Source: Lasiosphaeris hirsuta
Taxonomy: Eukaryota > Ascomycota > Sordariomycetes > Sordariales > Lasiosphaeriaceae
Length of the DNA: 64,000 bases
NCBI GenBank assembly: GCA_030549175.1
Contig: JAUKUA010000006.1
Span: 4,092,001-4,156,000, forward strand
Direction of reading: 5' to 3'
Positions 55,281-64,000 of this stretch are shown here, piece after piece (position 1 is the first letter of the stretch; each line of letters starts with the position of its first letter). The position numbers and the translations under genes are program-made. Under the pieces are notes generated by a model, which was not told the DNA's origin, ran no database searches, and saw only the letters and a list, made by a program, of their open reading frames with translations.

Positions 55281-55352
55281 TAGCTGCGGTTGGTTTCGAT
55301 CCAACGACCTCCGGGTTATGAGCCCGGCGCGCTTCCACTGCGCCACGCAGCT
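55281..55352 (-). tRNA. Initiator tRNA-Met (CAU)
   Basis: 72-nt intronless tRNA. The acceptor stem AGCTGCG/CGCAGCT is perfect. The D arm is GCGCAGTGGAAGCGC and the anticodon arm is CGGGCTCATAACCCG with anticodon CAU (plus-strand ATG 55318-55320). The T arm is GTTGGATCGAAACCAAC. The A1-U72 pair, the three G-C pairs closing the anticodon loop and ATCGAAA in place of TTCGAAT in the T loop are initiator, not elongator, traits. A T5 terminator follows at 55275-55271. Confidence 0.97.
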
Positions 55353-56279
55353 TTTATTGTCTTTTGCTGACTGATGTAACTCTGCGGCCGAATTTTCGAG
55401 TATGGAGTGTGAAGAGATTTCCCCTCTTCCTTTTTCTCTGTGTGCGCGCGCGCCCCGGCTATTCCCGCCAAGCCCTGGTTGCCCGTCGCTGTCCACCCAG
55501 AGAGCTTGGCGGCATCAGCCGCCGGGGGACCAGCTGTGAGTCATAGTGGGGGACACACACGAGGCATGGCACGGGAAGAGGAACTTTTGGTCTCGTCCAC
55601 TCCACTGCACCCTCATCTCCTCGTCGTCCAAATTGGCCAGTAAGAATATCCGGGCCGTCCGCGCAGGCTGGACGGCCGAGGCTGATACCGTGATATATTG
55701 TCTCTCTGCACTCCACTTCACCTGCCGTCAGAGTCAATCGCCTTTTTCGGTTGACGTGACTGTCTGTGACTGGCTTCGAACAAGGAGAAATTACTTGTGG
55801 AGTTGTGTGAGAAGATTAAATCATGACCCAGCCATGGTTGGTATGGTTGGTAAGGCGAGGTTTTCATGATGTGCGCAATCCCCGTGAGAGGCTGGCATTA
55901 AGAAGCCGCTATTTTCGGCGGTAGTCTCTTGGGTGTCAATCTTGCATTGATTCTGCGTGACTGTCCAAGTTCTCGTGTAAGCTCGCATCGATACATTGTA
56001 GGACCAGTCACCACCCGCGAGTTGCAAACATGAAACACCAAAGTTCATTAGGCTCTAGCTATCTCCTGTGTACATCCTCATGAGAACACTCATAACCCTT
56101 CCCCGGACTCATCGTGATGTGTGGTGCTGTCCCAGGGTCTCAGACTTCAAACCACCAGACGGCTGAGTGCTGCTTGCGCCGCCAGCTCAGCTTCCCTTGG
56201 GCAACGGTTTCGCGCGTCATCATGGACCCATCCTTGTTCTTCTTGCCAGCCTCAATGGGCATATAAATGATAAGCCCCG
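55353..56279. other. Gene-less interval
   Basis: Only short frames were seen on both strands. The last 100 bases already resemble the following repeat family (a CCAGCCTCAATGGG-like segment near 56248). Confidence 0.45.
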
Positions 56280-57005
56280 AGGGTCATGATTCCTCCGCGG
56301 CTTCAGATCCCCGTCGGCCGTTAACCAACGTCAGGGCGGTAAAGCTTTCCCCCAGATACCTCTATTTCCTCGGCGGCCTCAGGTCCGTGATGTCTTTTGG
56401 TGCAGTGAATGAAATAACAACCCGAGGTACCATCACTAGCCGCCATATTTATTGGTCCTTGACTTGTCCCCGACGAACTACGTCAAGATCAGGGAGAATC
56501 CCCCAGATACCCTCATCAATCTTTCTCGGCGGCCTCAGTCCGCATCCTGCCAATGACAAAAGAATATTTGGCAAAGAAACAAGTTGCTTTATCACTGGCC
56601 GCCATCTTTGTGAAGTTGTCCCTGACGAACTACGTCAAGATCGTCTCTTCCCCATGTGCCCTTGTTTAATATTACTTGGCGGCCTCAGATTCACCGTACC
56701 CGTGGCTGCTCGTTAACCATGCCAATGACAAAAGAATGTATGGCAGAGGGCTAAACTGCTTCATCACTGGCCGCGATGATAGGATTTCTCGTGTCCATAT
56801 CTCCGCCGACTCCCCAATGTCTCATTGAAGTCCCCCGATTTTGGGTCGGGTCGCATGTGTCAAAGTCAGAAAGCGTTTTCCCCAGATACTCTCAAAGTCC
56901 TGGGCGGCCTCAGTCCACGGTACCTTTGGTAACCGTGTCTTGTCCATGCCGACAAAAAATTAGGCAGAGGGACAAGCTGTTTCATCATTGGCCGCCTGTA
57001 TCTTC
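56280..57005. repeat. Degenerate tandem repeat, unit about 150 bp, four to five copies
   Basis: A shared core GGCGGCCTCAG occurs at 56372, 56528, 56678 and 56903, with a weaker copy near 56294. Around it recur CCCCAGATAC before the core, CCAATGACAAAAGAAT and GGCAGAGGG after it, then TTCATCACTGGCCGCC. A block GACGAACTACGTCAAGATC occurs twice (56472 and 56623). The period is about 150 bp, lengthened to about 225 bp before the last copy. No convincing protein frame spans the array, though a 149-codon plus frame crosses it (56267-56716). Confidence 0.8.
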
Positions 57006-58379
57006 CTTCTTGCTCATGGTTATGATGTAGTGAAGTCGACGATCTCAGCTGGATGGACCATGCCACCTCATCGGGTGCTTTGGTTGCGCATATCAGCATC
57101 GACCGCTTGGTGTGGCGCGCGAGTTCTTGTACATTCGGTCTGGTAGCGCGCGGGTGCTTGTGCTTTTCTGAATAAAGAATGCACTCTCTCTGCCAGCCTC
57201 AGACATTGATGCTCTTCATCAGCTGCCCTTGGCGATTGTTGGGTCGGTTCGTGCTACTGGGAAGATATATCTAGTGTTAGTAGACTTCGTCGTGAATGGC
57301 TTTGAATGAAGCGTATCAAAGGATGCAGCAGAAGTCGAGTTCTCAGCGGGAGAATTGGGGAACTCGGCCAGAAGGGAAATGGGTCTTCTTAGTTGGACAC
57401 GGTTGTTTCGTCATTGCCTGATTTGTGATGGTTGGCACCGTCACAGATGAAGCAACATGGGGAATCAAACTGTGTTATGCAGACGACTGTACTGGCATAA
57501 CCAAGTATTGAAAGCGGCGATGATGCGAATGTGACCGGCAGAAGAGTGGTGAAGGGATTACGTACCTGAAGAGCAGATCCTGTCAAATCATATTGTGTGT
57601 GTGTGTGTGTGTGAGAGAGAGGCGAACTCACCCCTTGGAAGGAACGGCCACAGAGTTGACCGACAACTGTGACGCCATGAAAGAATTTGGATTTGGCGAT
57701 GGTGCTGGTGCTGGGGATTGATTGACTAATGTATCTACTAGCGAAAACCCGGGATGTTAGCGCTGCTCATCATATCTTAGAGTGAAGTTTGCTCCAAGAG
57801 GCACAGCCAGAATCAGAAAAAAGAAAGATTGTGTATCATGAACTCATGGTTTCTGCACCAAGGTTTTTCATCATGTCGGCTGCTTGGGCTGAAGGTGGAA
57901 AGGGAGGATGTGGATTACTTACTGAATGCTTCCTGCTCTTGTTTCTTCCACCATCATCAATGTGCCGTCTGGCGACTGTGTCGCTGTTTGTGTCGGTATT
58001 CCGTCCGCGGGTGGTCTTGTATGAGAGTGCAGGAGAGGCAAGAGGTCCAGAAAGAAGAAAATCAAACAATCTGTGATAGAAAAAGGTGCTGGCACGAAGT
58101 CCAGCCAACACGGGGCAACCGACCGGGTGTTCCAGTGACAAGAATGGCAACGCGCTGACCCACTGAAGGCCGCGAAGAAAAGACATGAAGTAGTTGATTC
58201 TGTGCTGAAGAGAGGAAAACAAAGAGTATCGACGGTTGGCAACGTGCCATGATGCGTTGTGTGTGGGAGAGAGGGCAACGCGGTTTGGCAGATTTGAAAA
58301 AGAAAAGTTTATGGAGAGGAAGAAGAGTGGGAGGAGGAAGAGGGGCAGTGAAAAAGAGGGAGACGCGTTGCTGTGAGGG
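57006..58379. other. Gene-less interval with GT/GA microsatellite
   Basis: Contains a GT run followed by GA (about 57594-57621). A 321-codon minus-strand frame (57836-58801) reaches over the next repeat and is rich in Ser/Pro/Leu/His. It lacks recognisable motifs, so I do not call it a gene. Confidence 0.45.
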
Positions 58380-58650
58380 CACGGTCCATGTTGAAGGTTG
58401 AAAGCAAAGAGAATAAGAGGTAGAGGAAAGAACGACGGTCCAAGTGGGCGGCCTGTTGTGCTCAGGGGTGCACGGTCCAAGTTGAAGGTTGGGGAGCAAA
58501 GAAGATGGGGGGAAAGGAAAAAACGACGGTGTAAGTGGGCGGTTCGGTGCTCAAGGGTGCACGGTCCAGGTTGAAGACTGGAGAGCAAAGAGGATGGATG
58601 GGAGGAGTGGAAGGAACGACGATGTAATAGGGCCGAGTCAGTTGAGCAGT
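58380..58650. repeat. Tandem repeat, unit about 90 bp, three copies
   Basis: Copies begin with CACGGTCC at 58380, 58471 and 58560. They continue with GTTGAAGGTTG, GAGCAAAGA and ACGACGGT at matching offsets. Copies 1 and 2 end in GTGGGCGG...GCTCA.GGGTG; the third diverges after about 70 bases. Confidence 0.85.
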
Positions 58651-58949
58651 CGGTCAGTCGCGGTCTGGCAACGAGAGAAGCCGATTGCCGCTTCATACAA
58701 ACATGGGTAGACTTGATTGTTTCTATAGAAGGGGAGGCTGGAGGAATATATAGGAGAGCTGGAGATAGTGGCGTTGAAGGGGCAGAGTCAGCCGAAGGCA
58801 TCCCGTTGCAGGAGATGGCTTGCTAAAAGACCAGAGTCGGAGGGTTGGCGAGAAAACTGCAAGCCAAGGACTGACCGCTCTGTAGCAGCATCTCAGCGTA
58901 TTGGTGGGCGACGGCAAATCCGATCTACAGCGGCAAATGGTCCCAGGAT

Positions 58950-59022
58950 CGTAGCCCGGTGGTTAAGCGGCAGTACTCTCAGTCTATGTTGAGTTTTAGA
59001 GTGCTAGTTCGCGTATTGCGTC
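58950..59022 (+). other. tRNA-like sequence with Pol III A/B-box resemblance
   Basis: TAGCCCGGTGGTTAAGCGG (58956-58974) resembles a tRNA A box and D arm. About 30 bases on, CTAGTTCGCGTATTG (58999-59013) resembles a B box. A foldable arm lies between them (ACTCT...AGAGT around CTCAGTCTATGTTGAG). It does not close into a full cloverleaf that I can draw. It may be a tRNA pseudogene or the head of a tRNA-derived SINE. Confidence 0.35.
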
Positions 59023-59820
59023 TAGTTTGAGAATAAAAGACTTCTATCATACGAATCGTGGCGAGTCCTAGGTGTCCAGCAACCCATTTGGGTGGTGATC
59101 AACGACCAATACATCCATGAGAGGCTAAGAGTGGCCCTGGAGATGTCTCTCCTGTGGTTTGCCGAAGGCACCCATACAGCATTTGTCCCATTTTAAGGTT
59201 ACATCCATCCATTTTGAGTCGAGCAAGCTGCCCCTAATGTCTTTTCGATACGGCCTTTGGCCTTCGGCCTTAGGAGGCTGGGCTGGAAGACACAAGTCCA
59301 TGCCCCCTGTCAACCCTTTCGCTAATACATGAACTCGGAATAGGACTGTGTTCTCCGGATCGACCCAGTATACTGGCCCGGAATTGCCTGCGTCTTGGAG
59401 AGGGATATGGGACCTCCTGAGCAAGTTCCGGGCTATTGTGCACGACAGGCTTGCCGAGTATGGCGCTAGGCCCGGGATCAAAAACGCTGCTGAGGAAGTA
59501 AGATATGGGACCCAGAAGTCGATATCTGTGTTGCTGTCACGGCGAGATTCCTGCCAAGAGACATACGGGACTCTGAGTTCCCCTTATCATCCAGGTCACT
59601 TACCTCCCACAGGCCAGTATGTATTCCCGCTCGCCAACCATGGTAAAGGCCGTTGGTGCGGAAAGGGCATCTCTCCTGATTTGCGCCCGAAATTCTATGG
59701 GCAGACGAGGAAAAGGGGTGAATGTATTTAGAACAGACATTGGTCTCAGTTCTATTGAGCGCTGGTTTCTAAGCATGTGAAAAAACTTGTGTTGTAAGGT
59801 AGTAAGCCAAGTTTCCCTCA
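59023..59820. other. Interval with an unassigned frame
   Basis: A plus-strand frame of 127 codons (59348-59731) has protein-like stretches such as LPASWRGIWDLLSKFRAIVH but no family I recognise, and a GTAAGA donor-like site within it. It could be a decayed gene piece. The rest shows nothing. Confidence 0.3.
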
Positions 59821-60605
59821 TCAGCAGGCAACAGTCTTCTCCTCATCAAATCCCAGGGCTAAAGCAAAAACATTGCCCTTCTGATTGGTCACAATCCTCA
59901 ACGGTGCAACGCCATCCCCTCTCTCTCGGCCTCGAAATCGCAATTGTAATGTGTGTGTCCAAACGCCCAGGCCTTGGCTCTCGGGCTCTTGAAGCAAGCC
60001 TCCCCTGACAGGTCGGTTGAGAAGGCGGTGGCGATGTCGCTTTCAGCATGGTACGGCTCAATAGTACGCGCTCCAGTGCGAGAGAATGATCATGTCGACG
60101 CCGGCTTCGTCGAGGGCGGCAACCTGCTCGTTGAGCCAAGCGACATCGCGCTCGTGTGCAGGGCGATGTTCCAGTCTTTAGTGTGGTGGAAGTCGTTGAT
60201 GCGTTGGCGGACAATGCTGAAGCGCTCTGGTGGTGGGACGTGGGAGAAAAGCCTGCAGCCCAGGTTGGCTGAGTTCTTGTCGGGGCGGAAGACTGCGCGG
60301 TCGAGTAAGACAAAGTCGCCGAGCGAGCCGTCCATGGAGACAATTTGTTCGAATTCTTTGAGGATTGCCAAGCGTGGTGGGCCAATCTGACTGGTAGGTG
60401 TCGTGGTTTCCGGGCACGAAGAGCACAGCGCGGAATTGCTTGAGTTGTGTCGTTAGGAATTCCAGGCACTGGTCCTTGTGGTTTTCAAAGGCGCCAATGT
60501 CACTGAGCAGACCCAGGTAGGGTGCCTTGGGGGCACAATCTTGAATTTGTCATATAGCTTGAGGGTCTCGAGGTGCAGGTCCGAGAGAATTTGCACGGCC
60601 GGCAT
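59821..60605 (-). pseudogene. Metallophosphoesterase pseudogene with multiple frameshifts
   Basis: The calcineurin-like phosphoesterase family is clear. It starts MPAVQILSDLHLE (metal-binding DxH) at 60605. In a second frame come SDIGAF and RAVLFVPGNHDTYQSDW (GNHD). In a third come EFEQIVSMDGSLGDFVLLDR and LGCRLFSHVPP, and in a fourth ERDVAWLNEQVAALDEAG and MIILSHWSA (motif with H). A fifth has STDLSGEACF and AKAWAFGHTHYNCDF (GHTH). The C-terminal tail is PLRIVTNQKGNVFALALGF, ending at TGA 59821-59823. All five metal-site motifs survive, in order, over 785 bp. At least five frame changes separate them, near 60530, 60395, 60155, 60060 and 59905. Intact fungal relatives are about 260 residues, so length is kept and the damage is single-base indels rather than RIP-like stops. 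Confidence 0.85.
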
Positions 60606-61621
60606 GATGACCGTTTTCAAGTTGGACTTTGTTGGACTGTGTTGGTTTGTGGGAGGATGGGATAAAAACAAACGAGGCTTGTTGATGGCCTGCTGGTTGA
60701 TCGGTCTCGCAATCCCGACGATGTGCCGATATTACCTGCCGTATGACTGTAAGAACCGCTGTATTCCACTTGCTGGAGGGCTTAGACTCACTGCAAGCTG
60801 TAAGGCAAGTAACAACCTCTTGCGGAGGGATCGCAAGCAATATATAGTTGGGATCTTTGACGTCAATTGCACGTTGGGAGACGAGTCATACATCAGAGTT
60901 TGTCTTCTCGCCCGCCAGAGTCATTACAGACATGGCTCAACCAACCGTGAACATCTCAAGGTTTGGCGTCGAGGAAAAGAGAAAGATAAAGCTACATGAC
61001 CACAAGGGCTCAGAGAGCCATTTTAATAAATAAAACCTTTGGTGGTTCAGTTGTTTCATACTTACCTGAGGTACCTAATTGATGGATGCCTCTTTGGACT
61101 TGTTAATGTAGCCGTTCTTACCTACCTGCTATTTCACTGTCTCTTTTGAGCTTCATGAAGGGGAATTCACCAAAAATTGGAACCATGTTTGTCTTGTCCT
61201 ATTGCGTCAACTTCGTCGTTTCTTGTTGCTGTTACTCGCCAAGCATGAGGTGGTAGGCCTCAGTCTATGGCAGGACAGCGGATCATTCTCTTCTTTGGTT
61301 GGTATTGATGTTTGTGACCAGGTACATCTACCTATGATGATTGACGGTTCGAGGCCAACTGTTTGGGGTATCACTACCTTTGTAGCCGGAGGCCCGCGCT
61401 ACATAGTGGGACTTGTGTCGCACTGGAAACAGTGGGGTGGTCAAGTTCTTGGGAGCGTGGCCCCCTGCGGGCATCACTCTCTTCTGGCACACGCACTCTC
61501 TTTTGTTATGAGTAGCCGCCCTCTCGCGCTCTTTGTGTTATGTAGCTAACTTCTTGGATATACAATTCATTCTATCTATTACATACCTTCTACACCCAGC
61601 TTCTTCAGTGTAAAAACTTAG
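60606..61621. other. Gene-less interval
   Basis: Contains the former promoter of the phosphoesterase on its left. A 115-codon plus frame (61202-61549) is not recognised. Nothing else is supported. Confidence 0.4.
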
Positions 61622-62242
61622 ATGTCCGCCACCCGAGTTCAAACGATCCAACCCCCCTTTCTCTCTGGCAGCCCTAGCAACTCAACCTCGATCATCACCT
61701 CAATCATGACCGGCAAAAAGAAAGGGCCAGCCCAAAACCTAGCCGACCCACCCATCACAATGGTCTACCCACATCTTCACCAGAGAGTCGTTGACGCGAT
61801 ACTACCACATGACCTTTACCCGGGCTCGGAGCCGCCCGTGGATGGAATCGTTCCGGCCGTGAAAAATTCGTATTCGACATTTGTCGTGGGCACCTTTTCA
61901 TGTCTTAACTGCGGGTGCCACAAATCTGGATGGGGTAGCGGAAAGGTTACTATCGTGATAAAGGGCTACTACAACAATAGCTACCGAGCCATTGTTTACG
62001 GCCAGCGCTTCAAGTTATGCAACACCCTAGGCATCATGACGCTCGACGAGGAAACATATGTCGACCGAGTTGCCCGTCGGGTGAAGCGGTGGGGCGGTAT
62101 CTAGGAGGGGCCTGGCCTGATTATGCTTGGAAAGCCGCCGACCCTTCCGCATGAGTCCGAATTCTGCGAGGGTTGCAAGGCAATGTGTTGCCCGGAAAGC
62201 GGCTGGAATCTGAGTGCTGGGACCGTTTGGATATCTGGGTAG
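61622..62242 (+). pseudogene. 3CxxC-type zinc-finger protein, amber-interrupted
   Basis: The frame runs from ATG 61622 with a TAG at 62102-62104 and continues in the same phase to TAG at 62240. The fungal 3CxxC zinc-finger layout is visible. The first knuckle is FSCLNCGCHKSGWGSGKVTI, then AIVYGQRFKLC, LDEETYVDRVARRVKRWGG and, beyond the stop, PHESEFCEGCKAMCC. In the second knuckle the expected Cys of QRCKxC is Phe, so one zinc ligand is lost. The stop sits where a Trp codon (TGG to TAG) is plausible. Both defects suggest decay. No intron with usable splice sites would remove the stop. Confidence 0.7.
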
Positions 62243-62722
62243 GTTGAGGTTTTCTGCCAGTCATACGTATAGAAGTGGGACAGGGAGATGGTGGTCAGAA
62301 AATGTACTTATTCCTGTACGTGCTTCAAATCGAAGCATCCAAACTACCAAGTCATCAGCTCCGTGAAAACAGGCGATAAAAGGGGAGAGAACAACAAACA
62401 CAACCCATCAGACAAACGCTCAATGGAGGAGTGGATCTCCCCCTCAGAGGCGTCACGTCTCGACCGGCACGCACCCGACCCCGACGTCGCCCCAGCCAAT
62501 CTCCATCATCCAGGCCATGCAGGCGGGCGTTGTCCATCGGCTGCTTGCATCGCTAGCTTGTTTGCCCTCGAGATAGACCGACCGATAACAGCCAAACCGA
62601 GGGACCACGGCCGCCCTCGAAGATGATCCACCTCACGGCAATCAACATCTTGACATGCAACAGCCCAGGATATCAGCCCGGCCGCACATCGCAGTGCAGA
62701 CAAGACATCCAACACCACAACC
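62243..62722. promoter_or_regulatory. Upstream region of the oxidoreductase gene
   Basis: 480 bp preceding the start codon at 62723. No gene or named control site was recognised. Confidence 0.4.
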
Positions 62723-64000
62723 ATGGACGAGCGCGCACGCATCCCCGTCTCCCTCCCCCACGACAACCCAACAACAAGCTACTGGCAAGACCCACCCGAC
62801 GCCTCCATTGCCTCGCTCCGCACGACCCCCGCGCTGCCCTCTTCCGCCGACATCATCGTCATCGGCAGCGGCATCACCGGCGCCGCCGTAGCCTGGAACC
62901 TGCTCCAAAGCAGCAACGATGACACCCCCAAAAGAAACATCGTAATGCTCGAGGCCCGCGAGGCCTGCTCCGGCGCGACAGGGCGGAACGGTCCGTTCTC
63001 CCCCCTCCCCCCCCCTCTCTCCTAAACAGTCTCTCCAAATCTGACGCAAGAGATACAGGCGGCCACACAAAAGCAGCCTCGTACCGTACCTTTCCCTCCC
63101 ACACCTCGGACCTCGGCACCCCGACAGCGGTCCAAATCGCACGCCTCGAGCTATCCAACATCTTCGCCGTCCAATCCTTCGCACGCGATCATGCCATCGA
63201 CTGCGACCTGTCCGCCTGCGACACCATCGACGTGATCTACGATGCCGCACAATGGGTCCAGGCACAAGACTCGGTGGCCGCGATGCGCGAAGCGCTGGGG
63301 GCCGACGACCCAGCAGCGCGATACACGCTCCTCTCCCCCTCCGAAGTGCGCGACAGGTTCTACATACACGACGGGGAGTTTGAGGGGGTGGAGCAAAAGG
63401 TTTATGGGGGGGTGGTGTACCATGCGGGAAGTTTGTCGGCGTATAAGTTTGGGGTTGGGGTGCTCAAGCTGTGCCTCGCACAGGGGTTGAACTTGCAAAC
63501 GCACACGCCTGCGCTGTCGCTTTCTCGCGATGGGGATGGGCAGTGGACGGTGGAGACACCCCGGGGCGTCATCTCGGCGCCGCGGGTCGTTCTCGGCACC
63601 AACGGGTACACGGCACGTCTTGTGCCCGCCTTCCAGGGGGCTATTGTGCCGCTGCGCGGGCAAATTACGGCGCACCGCCCGGGTGCTAACCTCCGGGCCA
63701 AGGGCCCGCTGCCGACCACGTATAGTTTTATCTATGAGGCCGGCTACGAGTACATGGTCCCACGCCGCTCGGCCGACCCCTCCGCCGGCGGTGACATCAT
63801 CATGGGTGGTGGCCTGGTAAGAGCGCCTGGCGAAGGACTGGAAGAGTATGGGACGACCGACGACACGAGCATCAACCCTATCATCAGCGAGTACTTACAC
63901 GAGACGACGCCGCGGTACTTCGGGTCGGATTGGGGAGAGGATGACGAGCGGGGACGGGCCCGCGCCGAATGGACGGGGATCATGGGGTACAGCCCGGACG
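62723..64000 (+). CDS. FAD-dependent oxidoreductase, DAO family (partial)
   Basis: Exon 1 is 62723-62990; a 68-bp intron follows (GTCCGT...TACAG), and exon 2 runs from 63059 past the window end. The start has a strong context (ACCATGG). Residues of about 40-55 give the dinucleotide-binding Rossmann motif IIVIGSGITGAAVAWNLL, followed by the conserved EAR.ACSGATGRNGGHTKA, typical of the glycine/D-amino-acid oxidase (DAO) family. Downstream come VVYHAGSLSAYKFGVGVLKL, the second FAD-side segment APRVVLGTNGYTARLVP and VPLRGQITAHRP, in family order. Members oxidise amino acids or secondary amines using FAD; the substrate is not evident. The frame is fully open, and about 402 residues are inside the window. 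The C-terminal part is cut off by the window edge, not broken. Confidence 0.88.

Noticed and set aside
57836..58801. 321-codon minus-strand frame
   Set aside because: Runs through the 90-bp tandem repeats; its repeats are DNA-driven, and no motif or conserved character is visible.

Overview
The window reads as nuclear DNA of a filamentous ascomycete (Pezizomycotina, most likely a Sordariomycete). The evidence is short GT-AG introns of about 50-150 bp (one of 321 bp), a fungal initiator tRNA-Met, a mix of conserved eukaryotic housekeeping genes and fungal-only genes, a NACHT/ankyrin NOD-like receptor relic of the fungal type, and a Fot1/pogo transposon relic. Dead genes show C-to-T and G-to-A nonsense changes of the kind repeat-induced point mutation (RIP) makes. 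No prokaryotic or organellar signal was seen.

Left accessory block (1-7.1 kb). A dead PNP-NACHT-ankyrin receptor gene lies next to a 675-bp Fot1/pogo-type element with terminal inverted repeats (TIRs) and TA duplications. About 2.3 kb of AT-rich, gene-less DNA follows. Then comes a 987-bp element with 57-bp inverted repeats and a perfect 8-bp target duplication.

Core block (9.8-31.5 kb). In order: a secreted or cell-surface Cys-rich/mucin-like membrane protein; PAM16 (mitochondrial import motor, minus strand) divergent from a YIP1-family Golgi protein; an RCC1/Pim1-type Ran exchange factor with a histone-H1-like tail; a membrane protein; a 16-cysteine metallothionein-like protein; a coiled-coil protein; a lysine-methyltransferase-like protein divergent from a CMP/dCMP-deaminase-fold protein; and a pair of low-complexity orphan reading frames (27.6-31.5 kb). 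The pair shares one reading frame broken only by two amber codons.

Gene-poor block (31.5-55.3 kb). About 24 kb of GC-rich, low-complexity sequence holds only one convincing protein gene (41.7-42.9 kb). It contains many long homopolymer tracts, including C/A and T/G block junctions, a strong hairpin at 45.2 kb and a TATA-type promoter-like motif at 36.1 kb. It ends at an initiator tRNA-Met.

Right accessory block (55.3-62.7 kb). Two families of degenerate tandem repeats (about 150 bp and about 90 bp), a tRNA-like Pol III relic, a metallophosphoesterase pseudogene with several frameshifts, and a 3CxxC zinc-finger pseudogene with an amber codon. The window closes inside a live-looking FAD-dependent oxidoreductase gene. 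Housekeeping genes therefore sit between two decaying, repeat-bearing margins. No biosynthetic cluster, CRISPR array or operon-like system is visible.
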